NCBI GenBank assembly: GCA_947085765.1
Contig: CAMTXZ010000017.1
Span: 1 to 18,842 of the forward strand
Reading direction: 5' to 3'
Length of the DNA stretch: 18,842 bases
Origin: JAKFXL01 sp947085765
Lineage (GTDB): Bacteria; Pseudomonadota; Gammaproteobacteria; Tenderiales; Tenderiaceae
In this document: one piece after another, positions 8,433 through 16,987 of the stretch
Position numbering within the stretch: the stretch's first letter is position 1
Layout: every line of letters starts with the position of its first letter
Notes under the pieces: generated by a model
Databases searched by the model: none
What the model was told of the DNA's origin: nothing
The model's input: only the letters and a program-made list of their open reading frames with translations
Made by a program: the position numbers and the translations under genes

Positions 8433-11400
8433 GGCTATGGATTCCGTTAATTATGAAAGTAGTACCGATCTCCAGCTCACCAATACCGGTAGGCTCAGCA
8501 TCGATATCTCTTATAGAGTTAATTGTCTCAATGAAGTGGTGACGAGTCGGTACTGCCAGACTCCAAGGGTAGCGGGGAGTGATCCTGTCATCATTATCAA
8601 CACCCAGCAATGGTGACCACTCTGCGTCTCCATCCGGCTCTTGATCCTGCAGCGAGTGGGCCGTATCACCCAATGTAAATCTGTCATCACGCTCTTGCGT
8701 AATGTGCAGCATAGAAAAGTTGGTAACAAAATCGACATAGTCGAGGCTGCGCACATAGGCTTCAACATCCTCACGGCGAACCGTCCAGCCAAATTTCGCT
8801 TGATAACCGATTTTTTTCCAGGGACAGATATAGTTAGAGATATCACGATCTAGCCGACTGCTAGACAATCCACTCTGCTGAGGATTGGAAAACTTCACCG
8901 TACATCTGATCTGAATCCGTTCATACACCGGGTTACGCACTTCAATGACTGCAAAAGGTGAGGCCAGCTGACGGATAAAGGCGCCAACTCTATCCAGCTC
9001 AACAGCATTCATCAATGGTGCGGAACACCCTTCATGCGCTGACGAATTCAGGTAGGGCACAACAACAACTAAAAGATGTCCGGGCCTAACTTTTTCATCG
9101 CTGGAGTTCATGTGGTTGAAACATTTAATTTTGAATACGTCTGGAAAATGCTCCATCACCAGGTGTTCATAATCCCACGCTGTAGTGGCGCGATGTTTAT
9201 GACGCAATCGTTCACTGATACGGGTTTTAAGCTGACGCGGCGTTTCGTACTGTCTACCCTTCAGAATTCCGCCTATCTGGGAAATCTTACCCAGCCCGGT
9301 GATTGATGCCATCGGCTGCCATCGTTTAAGCACCATATCCTGCGAGTCATGATTATCACGACGTTGTACACGCAATGCCTGTGTCTGCACCGAACGCAGA
9401 CTACAAAACGAGTTTAAATCACCACTGCTAGAGGCCCGCAACCAGTAGCGTCCGCCGGGCATAACGGTATTCTCACAATCGATGCCAACTGGAATATCGA
9501 GTGTGACAATGCCGGATGAGAGAAAACCATTAGTGGTATCTGAAACCACCTGCGCCTGGGCCAATCGCCACCAGCGGTTACTGGCCAGATAGAACCAACC
9601 TATCTCCGGCCGCTGACTGGCGATTGTCTGCGCCGAGTCTTCGGCAATGTCAAAGAAGAGCGTTATTAGGCCGCCCATTTTTGCCGCCGCCAAACCAATA
9701 TACAGATTGCCGTCATCATGATGTGGCGGTAAAAATGGCTGCCCTGCTTCAATCATCACAGCATTAATGGACTCAATACCAAAAGGATGAATATGGAATA
9801 TTTTTTCTGCCATATCAGCAGTGGTCGTTGTCGGCATCGCGCCGACATTAATGACGCTGCTGGCACGGTAATCCAGAGAAATCTGGTTAACCAGTGGCAC
9901 ATAGGGTGGGTTGGGAATTGGCCCTGGCTTTTTTAAGCGTGCATTTTGCGACAGCACCCGGGTCAGCAACGTTGTGTAACAACCGTGACCAAATGGATCC
10001 GTTGCACCGGCCAGCATTAACCGATAGAGGCCATTACGACTCTTGGCGTAGAGCGCAAATTCCTCCTCACTAAGCGTGGCAGTGATTGGTCTGGAGTAGT
10101 TCAAAACATGTATGTCGAGACTCTTTGTATTACTTACCTTGTAAGACATTGACTCGCTATCAAACAATCCCAGCCGATATCTCATCTCTCCCTCTGCTGG
10201 CCACCACTTACCCGCTTGGAGGGTGCCAACATCGACCACAAAAGTGTCGTTATCATAGGGCTGGTCGTAACCGCTATAATGCTCTGAAAAACCGCCCTTA
10301 CCCTGGGGCAGTCCAGCCCACTCCACATGCACTTTCAAATATTGAATCTGCTTTTTGGCAAGCTCGTAATTACCAAATGCAAAATAGGAACTGCTAGTGG
10401 CAATCGGGCCAAATGGGTTAAACGGTTTTCTGGCATCAATTTGACCATGATTGTTGTAGGCTAAAATATCCCGGATGCCCTCGACGTCCACCGTAATTGC
10501 CAGCTCCTTCAAAAGAAAGCCATCAAAGAGTGAGTAGGGATAAAAATTGGCCTGTGGATTGATATGCAGCTGCATCATCGGCAACAGTGTTTGCCATTGG
10601 CCGTCATGCAGCTGAGCGTCGTAAGGAATGATGGCATCCACTTCAGACGCCAGTGTCAGCTCAATCTGCAAACCATTATCGATTTCATCAACGAGCGAAA
10701 AGGCGGGTACAACAGCATAGTCCTTCACCGCATGCCAGCCACTGGCACTAGTCAGGCTGATGTTAAAAATCTGTTTAACCAGTTTATAAAATAGATTGCC
10801 GCGCTCTTGCTGCAGCAGATCCTTCACGTGTTCATAAGCGCCCGCCGAGAGCAGTGTACTGGCACGTAATAAAATCGATTGTTTGTGATTTTGGTCAAGC
10901 CACGCCTGCTGACACAATAGATAACGACTGAAGAGCGGCCCAAAGTGCTGCAAAAATTCTGTTTCAGATTCGGCCTGTTGTAGACGCGCTAGCAGATAAA
11001 GCTTATGAATCATGCCACGTTGCGCGGGCAAATCACCCTTGGCGATTTCGCGCAGCTGCGCCATCGGTAATGTTGCAATTAAACCCCTGGCCTTGTCAGC
11101 CAGATGGAGTCGCGCCGCACGATCCACAGGCGGCTGTTGCAACGCCAGAAAACGACTAAAGATATGGCAAAAAAGCTTTTCCGTCAGATCAGAAGAGTCC
11201 AGCACGGTGGCGTTATCATCAAGGTGATTTCTAAAGGTTGCCAAGCTCACATCCAGATCGACCGGGTCATCCAGCAATATCGTCAGCACAATCTTGCGTC
11301 GCCCCTCTTTGAGCAACAACATGGGTGAAGCTATGGCAAAACCAAGCTTGGCATCCGCCGTTGCTGCGGCAGCCACACCGCGTGGAGTGGCACCAAAGAT

Positions 11401-12531
11401 GGGCCACGCAACGGGCTGGTTGGTCGCCATCGACGGCAATGTGTGCGCCTTAATGCGGGTAACATAACCAAGTTCACGCTCTGGTGAGATCAAGCAATCG
11501 CGCTCAAGGTAGAGCGTATTGATGGCCGTGACGCGGGCATCGGTGATGGTCAAATCGTTATCTGTTAAATAGACAACCTCTTGCAACGCTTGATCTTTTC
11601 CAGCGCTGAATGCTGTACCTTTGGGTATTAAAATTCCACTGCTACCCGCCTCTGTTGTAAACAGCAGATGGGTGCAGTCCGGGGCACGCTCACGGGGAGT
11701 AGCCCGCAGTACATCGCGATAATAAAAATCGAGATGGCGCTGGGTAAAACTATTCACCCTGTTTTGCAAACGCCGGAACAATTGCAAAAAGGCGAGAAAG
11801 AGTCCCATCGCAGGTTCATGACGTTGATTTTTCAGGCTCTCTGCAAGCGCCGTCGCTGCCATCACCTTGAGCTGGCTTAGACCATTCAAGAAGGAGTAAA
11901 AGGCAGTTCGCAAGACCATTTCCAGCTTGGTTTCGTCATCCATGGAAAATTGACGGGCGCGTGTGAAACAGTAACCTTGTTCCAGTTTTGTCAGACTCCA
12001 TAGCGCCGAGAACTGGCCAAAATCAACGGCAGCTAAAGCAGCATGCTGTGTGCCCAGCTGCTCAACAACGCTGCCAACATCATGCAGATTGTCGGCCAGC
12101 CGTTCGCCAATCATCGTGGCTATTTTTGCGCTCAGCGCCAAGCCTGACTCATGCCCTGACAGACTCAACCGCTGCTGCCAACGGTTGATCTCCGCCGCCA
12201 AATTAAAAAGTGCCAATACCTGTTCAGCAACATCCAGGCCTCTGTGGCGCAGGTAATCTAGCTCGGTGCGATCCAGATCCTTACTCAACATCAGCGCCAT
12301 GATCACAGCTTCATCGCCCATAAACAGCTCGGCCCAATTACCATTGGCCCTGTTTTCCATATCATGAAAACGCAATACCGCAGCCAATTCGGCAGAGAGC
12401 GCCAACAGCTGCTCAAAGCCGAGCTCATCGACGTTGAAATATCCCGGCGCCAGCGCCGCCGGAAAACGCTGCTCCTGATCAGGGCCGTCACCTGTCATCA
12501 ACGCCTGCCAATTGCTCACGGATAGACTCAT
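8425..12531 (-). CDS. gp6-like baseplate wedge protein (Afp11-like), very large
   Basis: This 1368-residue protein is the largest baseplate component, about twice the length of T4 gp6. The N-terminal 250 residues are helical and begin with an FNVDELGFEQLLALSAEL block, then FHDMENRANGNWAELF. A beta-rich region follows, with an IPKGTAFSAGKD motif near residue 298 like that of TssF and baseplate-J wedge proteins. The C-terminus has the baseplate-J-like signature TRISERLRHKHRATTAWDYE followed by HLVMEHFPDVFKIKC (about 1105-1140), and VRREDVEAYVRSLDYVDFV near 1255. It would form the wedge ring linking spike hub and sheath. It starts 30 bp after the gp25-like gene. That upstream stop is in the same frame, with only a CTG between, so ATG 12531 is the first standard start. 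It ends eight bases inside the fibre-like gene. Confidence 0.85.
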   Translation of the reverse strand: MSLSVSNWQALMTGDGPDQEQRFPAALAPGYFNVDELGFEQLLALSAELAAVLRFHDMENRANGNWAELFMGDEAVIMALMLSKDLDRTELDYLRHRGLDVAEQVLALFNLAAEINRWQQRLSLSGHESGLALSAKIATMIGERLADNLHDVGSVVEQLGTQHAALAAVDFGQFSALWSLTKLEQGYCFTRARQFSMDDETKLEMVLRTAFYSFLNGLSQLKVMAATALAESLKNQRHEPAMGLFLAFLQLFRRLQNRVNSFTQRHLDFYYRDVLRATPRERAPDCTHLLFTTEAGSSGILIPKGTAFSAGKDQALQEVVYLTDNDLTITDARVTAINTLYLERDCLISPERELGYVTRIKAHTLPSMATNQPVAWPIFGATPRGVAAAATADAKLGFAIASPMLLLKEGRRKIVLTILLDDPVDLDVSLATFRNHLDDNATVLDSSDLTEKLFCHIFSRFLALQQPPVDRAARLHLADKARGLIATLPMAQLREIAKGDLPAQRGMIHKLYLLARLQQAESETEFLQHFGPLFSRYLLCQQAWLDQNHKQSILLRASTLLSAGAYEHVKDLLQQERGNLFYKLVKQIFNISLTSASGWHAVKDYAVVPAFSLVDEIDNGLQIELTLASEVDAIIPYDAQLHDGQWQTLLPMMQLHINPQANFYPYSLFDGFLLKELAITVDVEGIRDILAYNNHGQIDARKPFNPFGPIATSSSYFAFGNYELAKKQIQYLKVHVEWAGLPQGKGGFSEHYSGYDQPYDNDTFVVDVGTLQAGKWWPAEGEMRYRLGLFDSESMSYKVSNTKSLDIHVLNYSRPITATLSEEEFALYAKSRNGLYRLMLAGATDPFGHGCYTTLLTRVLSQNARLKKPGPIPNPPYVPLVNQISLDYRASSVINVGAMPTTTTADMAEKIFHIHPFGIESINAVMIEAGQPFLPPHHDDGNLYIGLAAAKMGGLITLFFDIAEDSAQTIASQRPEIGWFYLASNRWWRLAQAQVVSDTTNGFLSSGIVTLDIPVGIDCENTVMPGGRYWLRASSSGDLNSFCSLRSVQTQALRVQRRDNHDSQDMVLKRWQPMASITGLGKISQIGGILKGRQYETPRQLKTRISERLRHKHRATTAWDYEHLVMEHFPDVFKIKCFNHMNSSDEKVRPGHLLVVVVPYLNSSAHEGCSAPLMNAVELDRVGAFIRQLASPFAVIEVRNPVYERIQIRCTVKFSNPQQSGLSSSRLDRDISNYICPWKKIGYQAKFGWTVRREDVEAYVRSLDYVDFVTNFSMLHITQERDDRFTLGDTAHSLQDQEPDGDAEWSPLLGVDNDDRITPRYPWSLAVPTRHHFIETINSIRDIDAEPTGIGELEIGTTFIINGIHSRG

Positions 12532-12561
12532 GAGCAGACTCGTGGCGACTTGGCTGTGGTG

Positions 12562-12987
12562 TTAAAGACGAACATTGGATCCCTCAAGCAGATAGAACGG
12601 GTAGACAATGTTGCTTCTGGTATTAGTTGTTCTAACGGTGTAATCGAGTTTAATTTTGACCACACCGTCATAAATTTCTGCATCATCCACTTCAACCAAA
12701 TTCAGGGTAATGCGTGGCTCAAAAAAGAGCACGGCCCGCGCCACCACATCTTTAATCTCCGTAATGGTGCTTTCATTAATATGTTCGAACACCAGCGCCT
12801 TCAGGCCACAGCCATAGGAGGGATTCATCACTCGCTCACCCGGCGCGGTAGAGAAGAGGATGTTTAGGCTTTGACGAATATCTTCATCATCCGCAACCAT
12901 TTTTGCGCCCTTGCCACGACTGCTGAACTCCGGCGGGAATGACCAACCGGTACCCAGGAACGCCTTATCGATAGTCTCGTTTGCCAT
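12562..12987 (-). CDS. gp25-like baseplate protein (Afp9-like)
   Basis: This 141-residue protein has the GPW/gp25 fold pattern: DDEDIRQSLNILFSTAPGER (residues 33-52), VMNPSYGCGLKALVF with a following acidic helix, then FFEPRITLNLVEVDD (about 88-102) and an alternating C-terminal strand region. In T4, T6SS (TssE) and Afp9/Pvc9, gp25 joins the baseplate wedge to the first sheath ring and primes sheath polymerisation. The size matches the family. A strong purine-rich ribosome binding site, AGGGGGG at 12995-13001, lies seven bases before the ATG, inside the last codons of the PAAR gene, which ends four bases upstream. Confidence 0.93.
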   Translation of the reverse strand: MANETIDKAFLGTGWSFPPEFSSRGKGAKMVADDEDIRQSLNILFSTAPGERVMNPSYGCGLKALVFEHINESTITEIKDVVARAVLFFEPRITLNLVEVDDAEIYDGVVKIKLDYTVRTTNTRSNIVYPFYLLEGSNVRL

Positions 12988-12991
12988 GCCA

Positions 12992-13291
12992 CTACCCCCC
13001 TATCATGACTGTTGGACAACCCAACACCACACTGCCGCCATGGGCGGTGGTATCACCCAACCGGGCGGCCGGTTTGCCACCGATCATGACCGTTGCCGAC
13101 CCCTTGACGATGGTGTCCGGCGGACCAACGCAGATACAACTGTCCCCCACCACGGCGGCCGGCAACTTACCGATCAATACGGTTGCCACACCTGGACCAA
13201 TCACCGGTCCGCCGACGTGGGGAATAGGCGGCAATGCCGGTGTCTGCATCGGGCAGACGTGCATGTCAGTAATCCTGGCGGCGGGTGGCAT
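12992..13291 (-). CDS. PAAR spike-tip protein (Afp10-like)
   Basis: This 99-residue protein opens with MPPAARITDMHVCP, typical of PAAR proteins, and carries repeated glycine-rich turns: GPVIGPGVATVLIGKLPAAV, VGDSC, GSATVMIGGKPAARLGD and CPTVMIGG. PAAR proteins form a cone on the VgrG trimer, sharpening the spike and often binding a metal. Candidate ligands are His11, Cys13, His25, Cys52, Cys54, His84 and Cys92; I cannot tell which are used. There is no C-terminal extension, so this is a structural tip and not a fused toxin. The ATG at 13291 is preceded by a GAGAGAG ribosome binding site. The start is 21 bp after the spike gene, which is its binding partner. Confidence 0.93.
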   Translation of the reverse strand: MPPAARITDMHVCPMQTPALPPIPHVGGPVIGPGVATVLIGKLPAAVVGDSCICVGPPDTIVKGSATVMIGGKPAARLGDTTAHGGSVVLGCPTVMIGG

Positions 13292-13312
13292 TTTTTGCGG
13301 CTCTCTCTCGCA

Positions 13313-15103
13313 TTAATTAATCATTACCATCGCACCCTTGACCGTCGTCTGCCCAGAGGCAGAGAGTTCGGCGCTGGCACTGCCCTTGGCAGCAAGGCTG
13401 GTTTTGGCGGTGATATTCACATTCATCCCCTCAACAGCCACATCGGCCGTTGAACTGATGCTGATTTTGTCACCGGCATCAAGAGTAATCTTGCCCTTGG
13501 CGCTGATCTTAATATCCTTTGGGCTATCGAGAACAATGCCATCGCTGCCTAGCTCAACCTTATTGTTATTCTGATCCTGCAACAGGATCGACTTATCCTT
13601 GTCGCTGATCACTACCTTATTATTGACGGGCGTGGTTAGCGTGATGACCTTGTTCTCATCATCAAACTCGATCTTTAAATTACTCTTGGTCACCAGGGCC
13701 TTGATGAAGTTGTCTGCTGTCAGTTCATAGGGGGGTTTACGACTACTACTGTAGAGGCTGCCGAGAATGACCGGGCTGGAGGGGTCATTATTAAAATAAC
13801 CCAGGACCACTTCATCGCCGATCTCCGGCACAAAAAAAGCACCTATGCCGAGCGAACCATAAAAACTCAGCAAACGTGCCCATACCCCCTCCGTCACCGC
13901 CTGCATCAGCGGTACTGATACCTGAACTTTGTACTGTCCATCAGGATCTTCATCGAGCTTTTTAACAACGCCAATCTGCAACCCTTCAACACCGGGCAGC
14001 ACCCCGGCCGCCGCTGGTGCAACCACATCAGATTGGGCAGCAAGCCACTCCGGCGCCATGCCAAACTCAGCCTCGGTCAGCCAGTTACCATTGGCGATTT
14101 CGTGCCGCACCGCCGTGACAAATACACTGCCATTAAAACGGTTGCCGACCCCTTCCAATTCAATCATTCCACCCGACTTGGCCTTGGCGCTGCCTTGAAA
14201 TTTCATACGCCCGCAGATTCGCGACAAACCCGCCTTAAGCTGCTGCCCCGTGGCCCACTGTTTCAAAGAATCCTTCTCCATGGGCGCAACGGTCTGGAGA
14301 CGAAATGACTTTAGATCGATTACCCCTGCCAGGGTGGCCGAGTCAATATCACCTTGTTTGTTGAGTGTTACCGGACCCACCTGCTCTTCAATAATCGCCT
14401 GATTTTTTATATCCCACGAGACTCCCTTCACCTCGGCCAGCTGATGCCGTGAATCAAGATCAGCCTGGAACTCAATCAAGTCATCGCCATAGGCAACCTT
14501 AAGCTCAGCCGCCACATCAACCTGCGGTGCCTTGACCGTCACCTTGCCCGCATCAACACTCACCAGTAGGCCATTGACCTCGGCACGTGACAGCATAAAG
14601 TCCCAATCGGTACAGTAATACTGCACCAGCTTTTTATATACCGTAGTAGTTGCCTCCACATCGGCGCTGAGACCGGCGTAATTTGCAATCAACGTAGCCA
14701 TGACATCACTATCTTTTGAATCAACATAATTGGCGTTCTGACGTCCCACCGTCATTGCCACGGCTTTATCACGACACTCAATTATCAACCGTGAATCGTT
14801 GTCACCCGAGATCTTGATGCCATGTTTGATCACAACACCTTCAAAGATGGTCTGTTCATCCTGATCATAACCGGCGTTGATCTTTATCTCGCTGCCCGGC
14901 TTAAAGGTATCAGTATTGCTGACCGGAAAATCTTTGCTTGGCATATCACCATCAAGCAGTACAACTTTCGCTACAGGAATTTTATTAAGCGTTTTTTTGA
15001 CAGAGATAGAAACGACCTGAATAGTCGCATCGATCTGCTCACCATCACTAAAAATAGTCAATTTGAGCACGCCACTGCTGGCGACATTGGGAGAGTCAGC
15101 CAT
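13313..15103 (-). CDS. VgrG-like spike protein, gp27/gp5 fusion (Afp8-like)
   Basis: This 596-residue protein combines the hub and the central spike. Residues 1 to about 355 form the gp27-like hub (GSEIKINAGYDQDEQTIFEG near 87-106; VQYYCTDWDFMLSRAE mid-domain). Residues about 372-455 form the gp5 OB-fold (IGVVKKLDEDPDGQYKVQVS, WARLLSFYG, FFVPEIGDEVVLGYFNNDP). Residues about 465-596 are short repeated beta-strand units (ITLDAGDKISISS, VNITAKTSLAAKGSASAELS) that would trimerise into a beta-prism. I find no lysozyme insertion between OB-fold and prism, unlike T4 gp5, and no C-terminal effector. It follows the LysM gene by three bases, with GAGGT at 15109-15113 as its ribosome binding site, and precedes the PAAR gene. 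Confidence 0.95.
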   Translation of the reverse strand: MADSPNVASSGVLKLTIFSDGEQIDATIQVVSISVKKTLNKIPVAKVVLLDGDMPSKDFPVSNTDTFKPGSEIKINAGYDQDEQTIFEGVVIKHGIKISGDNDSRLIIECRDKAVAMTVGRQNANYVDSKDSDVMATLIANYAGLSADVEATTTVYKKLVQYYCTDWDFMLSRAEVNGLLVSVDAGKVTVKAPQVDVAAELKVAYGDDLIEFQADLDSRHQLAEVKGVSWDIKNQAIIEEQVGPVTLNKQGDIDSATLAGVIDLKSFRLQTVAPMEKDSLKQWATGQQLKAGLSRICGRMKFQGSAKAKSGGMIELEGVGNRFNGSVFVTAVRHEIANGNWLTEAEFGMAPEWLAAQSDVVAPAAAGVLPGVEGLQIGVVKKLDEDPDGQYKVQVSVPLMQAVTEGVWARLLSFYGSLGIGAFFVPEIGDEVVLGYFNNDPSSPVILGSLYSSSRKPPYELTADNFIKALVTKSNLKIEFDDENKVITLTTPVNNKVVISDKDKSILLQDQNNNKVELGSDGIVLDSPKDIKISAKGKITLDAGDKISISSTADVAVEGMNVNITAKTSLAAKGSASAELSASGQTTVKGAMVMIN

Positions 15104-15106
15104 GTA

Positions 15107-15802
15107 CTACCTCAGTGGTGGAAAATGGAGCCGGATACCCGGCGTGAGATCACGAAAATTGGTGAGCTTGTTGATCCTGGCTACTTCCATATAGTAGGAG
15201 CTGTCTTTATAGATACGGTAGCAGAGCAGTGGCAGAGTATCGCCCGCCTCTACCTCAACGATATGACTAAGATCGGGTGATGAACGGTTGGCTCTAAGCG
15301 CCTCCTCCTCCTTGCTGATAAAGGCAACAAAGGCAAGCTTCAGCTTGGCCCTTAACGGTTCACCACTGGGTTTGAAGAGCGTGTACTCAATGGACATCGA
15401 CTCAAGACGGCCAAAAAATATCAGGCTGCCCCACAACAGACGCACCGGATCAGGTTGATGATCAGAACCGTCATAGGTATAGATAATGTCGCTGAGCTGT
15501 TTGATCTGTGTTTTAACATCCGGCGAACCCAGACCGGGGATCGGCAGATTCACCACCCCGGTGCCATCGATGACAATGTCAAAAGTGATTTTTTCTGGAT
15601 TGATGGCATTAAATTTTGTGTCTGACCCCAGCTGCCCCAGCGCCTTGCTCTTGCTGTAGCTAATGGAGTGCTCATGGCTATAACCAGACGGATTGAGCAT
15701 CACATCAAACTTGTCGCTCTCGACGGTGAGGCTGCCATCACTCTCTATCGTACAAGGCGATATGCTCAGCTTCTTTTTTAATCCTGTGCTAAGCCCTGCC
15801 AT
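15107..15802 (-). CDS. LysM-domain tube-baseplate adaptor (Afp7-like)
   Basis: This 231-residue protein has a C-terminal LysM domain (residues 182-228: VEVEAGDTLPLLCYRIYKD ending PGIRLHFPPLR). The N-terminal domain begins GLKKKLSISPCTIES and includes FDVMLNPSGYSHEHSISYSK, the usual pattern of contractile-tail LysM adaptors (Afp7/Pvc7; T4 gp53 and gp54 functional relatives). In these machines the LysM protein lies at the junction of hub, tube and wedge and does not bind cell wall as a secreted enzyme would. There is no signal peptide. The ATG directly follows the stop of the upstream 56-residue gene (TAAATG), implying tight translational coupling. Confidence 0.92.
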   Translation of the reverse strand: MAGLSTGLKKKLSISPCTIESDGSLTVESDKFDVMLNPSGYSHEHSISYSKSKALGQLGSDTKFNAINPEKITFDIVIDGTGVVNLPIPGLGSPDVKTQIKQLSDIIYTYDGSDHQPDPVRLLWGSLIFFGRLESMSIEYTLFKPSGEPLRAKLKLAFVAFISKEEEALRANRSSPDLSHIVEVEAGDTLPLLCYRIYKDSSYYMEVARINKLTNFRDLTPGIRLHFPPLR

Positions 15803-15973
15803 TTATCGTTCACGCGCCTCCGCCATCGCGTCAGCAATCAAGCGTCGGCACTCCACTAAAATATCCTGCTTAAGCTCTTCAACCTTGGCGAATTCTGCCG
15901 TCTGCCGCAGCTGCGCTTCAAACGGACTCTGAACGGTAGATTTGATCACCAGCTGCCTGACTTCAATCGTCAT
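15803..15973 (-). CDS. Small DUF5908-like protein (Afp6 position)
   Basis: This 56-residue frame reads MTIEVRQLVIKSTV, then a helical, charged segment (FAKVEELKQDILVECRRLI) ending AEARER. Small proteins with an MxIEIRQLVIKa-like start are annotated as DUF5908 and sit between the second tube gene and the LysM gene in many eCIS operons, exactly the slot seen here. Its role is not known to me; the helix and position fit a chaperone or a minor tube-baseplate junction part. It begins three bases after tube protein 2 and its stop abuts the LysM start. The TAATAGATG junction places two stop codons in the downstream gene's frame immediately before its ATG. Confidence 0.85.
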   Translation of the reverse strand: MTIEVRQLVIKSTVQSPFEAQLRQTAEFAKVEELKQDILVECRRLIADAMAEARER

Positions 15974-15976
15974 CTA

Positions 15977-16450
15977 TTAAATAATCCTGTTTGAATAGTT
16001 ATAACTCAGTTCAATTTTTTCAATGGCCACCTCATTCTTGGTCGAGTTGAAACCATCAACCTCCCAATTGACGGGATAGGCATTGGCAAAAGACCAGGCC
16101 CTGATCGGAATACCATTTTCATTCAACAGAAACACCAGGATAGGCATCGGCACAATCGGCATGATGAACCCGGCTTCCATAACAGAGCGACACCAGATCA
16201 CCAGCGGCGAACTCATTTTTGCAATGCCACGTTTCAATACCAGCTTAGGGTGTTTGACCGCCTTGGGCAGCCGATAGACGTAACGGTTCTCACCACCCTC
16301 AACCAGATCTTCTGTCTCAATCTCCGAACCGATACCAGAGACCTCCTGAAACGAAGTGTCTGTCATGCCCGCTGTTGCAGAAAAGACCACTTTAAAATGA
16401 AAAGCAGCGGGTTGATAACCGTCAGATTTTAAAATACTCATATCAACCAT
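15977..16450 (-). CDS. Tail tube protein 2 (gp19/Afp5-like)
   Basis: This 157-residue protein is a T4 gp19-type tube subunit: FHFKVVFSATAGMTDTSFQE, then VSGIGSEIETEDLVEGGENR (about residues 17-56), LVLKRGIAKMSSPLVIW and KNEVAIEKIELSYN at the C-terminus. It parallels tube protein 1 along its length but diverges in the middle, where it carries a hydrophobic proline-rich stretch, GFIMPIVPMPILVFLL. In Afp and PVC the tube protein encoded next to the DUF5908/LysM genes (Afp5) forms the baseplate-proximal ring, so this is probably a low-copy adaptor ring and not the main tube. GTGGGG upstream favours the ATG at 16450. Another ATG at codon 4 is possible. Confidence 0.92.
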   Translation of the reverse strand: MVDMSILKSDGYQPAAFHFKVVFSATAGMTDTSFQEVSGIGSEIETEDLVEGGENRYVYRLPKAVKHPKLVLKRGIAKMSSPLVIWCRSVMEAGFIMPIVPMPILVFLLNENGIPIRAWSFANAYPVNWEVDGFNSTKNEVAIEKIELSYNYSNRII

Positions 16451-16470
16451 AAAATCCCCACCATAACGCT

Positions 16471-16509
16471 ACCACTGAGAGAGTGTGACAAGCACCCTCT
16501 CTCAGTGGT
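16471..16509 (-). promoter_or_regulatory. Strong RNA hairpin between tube gene 1 and tube gene 2
   Basis: A perfect 13-bp inverted repeat, ACCACTGAGAGAG (16471-16483) with its complement at 16497-16509, encloses a 13-base loop. Three further pairs (GTG/CAC) are possible inside the loop after one mismatch. It lies 12 bases after the stop of tube gene 1. No U-run follows on the minus strand (AGCGTTATGG), so it is not a standard intrinsic terminator. It could stabilise the 3' end of sheath-tube mRNA, act as a processing site, or be part of a Rho-dependent attenuator. The structure is seen directly; the role is inferred. Confidence 0.75.
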
Positions 16510-16521
16510 CATCAGACACTA

Positions 16522-16980
16522 TCAGGCATTATCGATGATGATGCCTTCATGGGCGATTTCGATTGACTCAATCGCCACTTCATTTGAATCAGACTTTAGA
16601 TCAGTACCCGTGATCTTGGTCGGCCAGGCGTTGGACAGTGTCCAGACCATTGTCGGCGCACCCGCCTCATCTAACAGACTGATCGTCACGGGCACACGTT
16701 TAACGGTATTCATCTTTATCTGGGTAAACCAGTTCCAGAACTTGTTATCCGATTTATAGACACCCTTTTTCATCGTGACATTGCTGGATTTTCTGATACC
16801 CGGCATCTTGATCGTAGAGAACTCCGGGCTGTCACCATGCCGATATTCAATCGGCTGCGCCTCGATATCGAGACCCGAAATCTCCTGAAACGACATGACT
16901 TCCGAATCCCACTTCACCTGGAAATAGAATTTTGGCATGGGCCATACATTTGCGGACTGTGCTGAACCGTCATCGGCCAT
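16522..16980 (-). CDS. Tail tube protein 1, main tube subunit (gp19/Afp1-like)
   Basis: This 152-residue protein has the contractile-tail tube pattern: WPMPKFYFQVKWDSEVMSFQ, EISGLDIEAQPIEYRHG (about residues 13-50), the STIKMPGIRKSSNVTMKKGV segment, FWNWFTQIKMNTVKRVPVTI and SNEVAIESIEIAHEG at the end. Subunits stack as hexameric rings inside the sheath and are the path for cargo. Its size is close to Afp1 and Hcp-type tube proteins. It is the first of two tube genes and follows the sheath, the usual place for the major tube gene. An AAGGGAG ribosome binding site at 16988-16994, seven bases before the ATG, is among the best in the window, consistent with high expression. Hairpins flank the gene. 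Confidence 0.95.
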   Translation of the reverse strand: MADDGSAQSANVWPMPKFYFQVKWDSEVMSFQEISGLDIEAQPIEYRHGDSPEFSTIKMPGIRKSSNVTMKKGVYKSDNKFWNWFTQIKMNTVKRVPVTISLLDEAGAPTMVWTLSNAWPTKITGTDLKSDSNEVAIESIEIAHEGIIIDNA

Positions 16981-16987
16981 AATAGAT

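Noticed and set aside
12911..13453. A 180-codon plus-strand open frame, rich in His/Arg/Gly
   Set aside because: It is opposite the PAAR gene and the ends of the gp25 and spike genes. The composition is what antisense of Gly/Pro-rich PAAR coding gives.
13313..15103. A lysozyme or effector domain in the spike protein
   Set aside because: The OB-fold passes straight into beta-prism repeats that run to the last residue (KGAMVMIN), with no inserted or appended domain.
15107..15802. The LysM protein as a secreted cell-wall hydrolase
   Set aside because: There is no signal peptide or catalytic domain, and the gene sits between DUF5908 and the spike gene, the usual place of the baseplate LysM adaptor.
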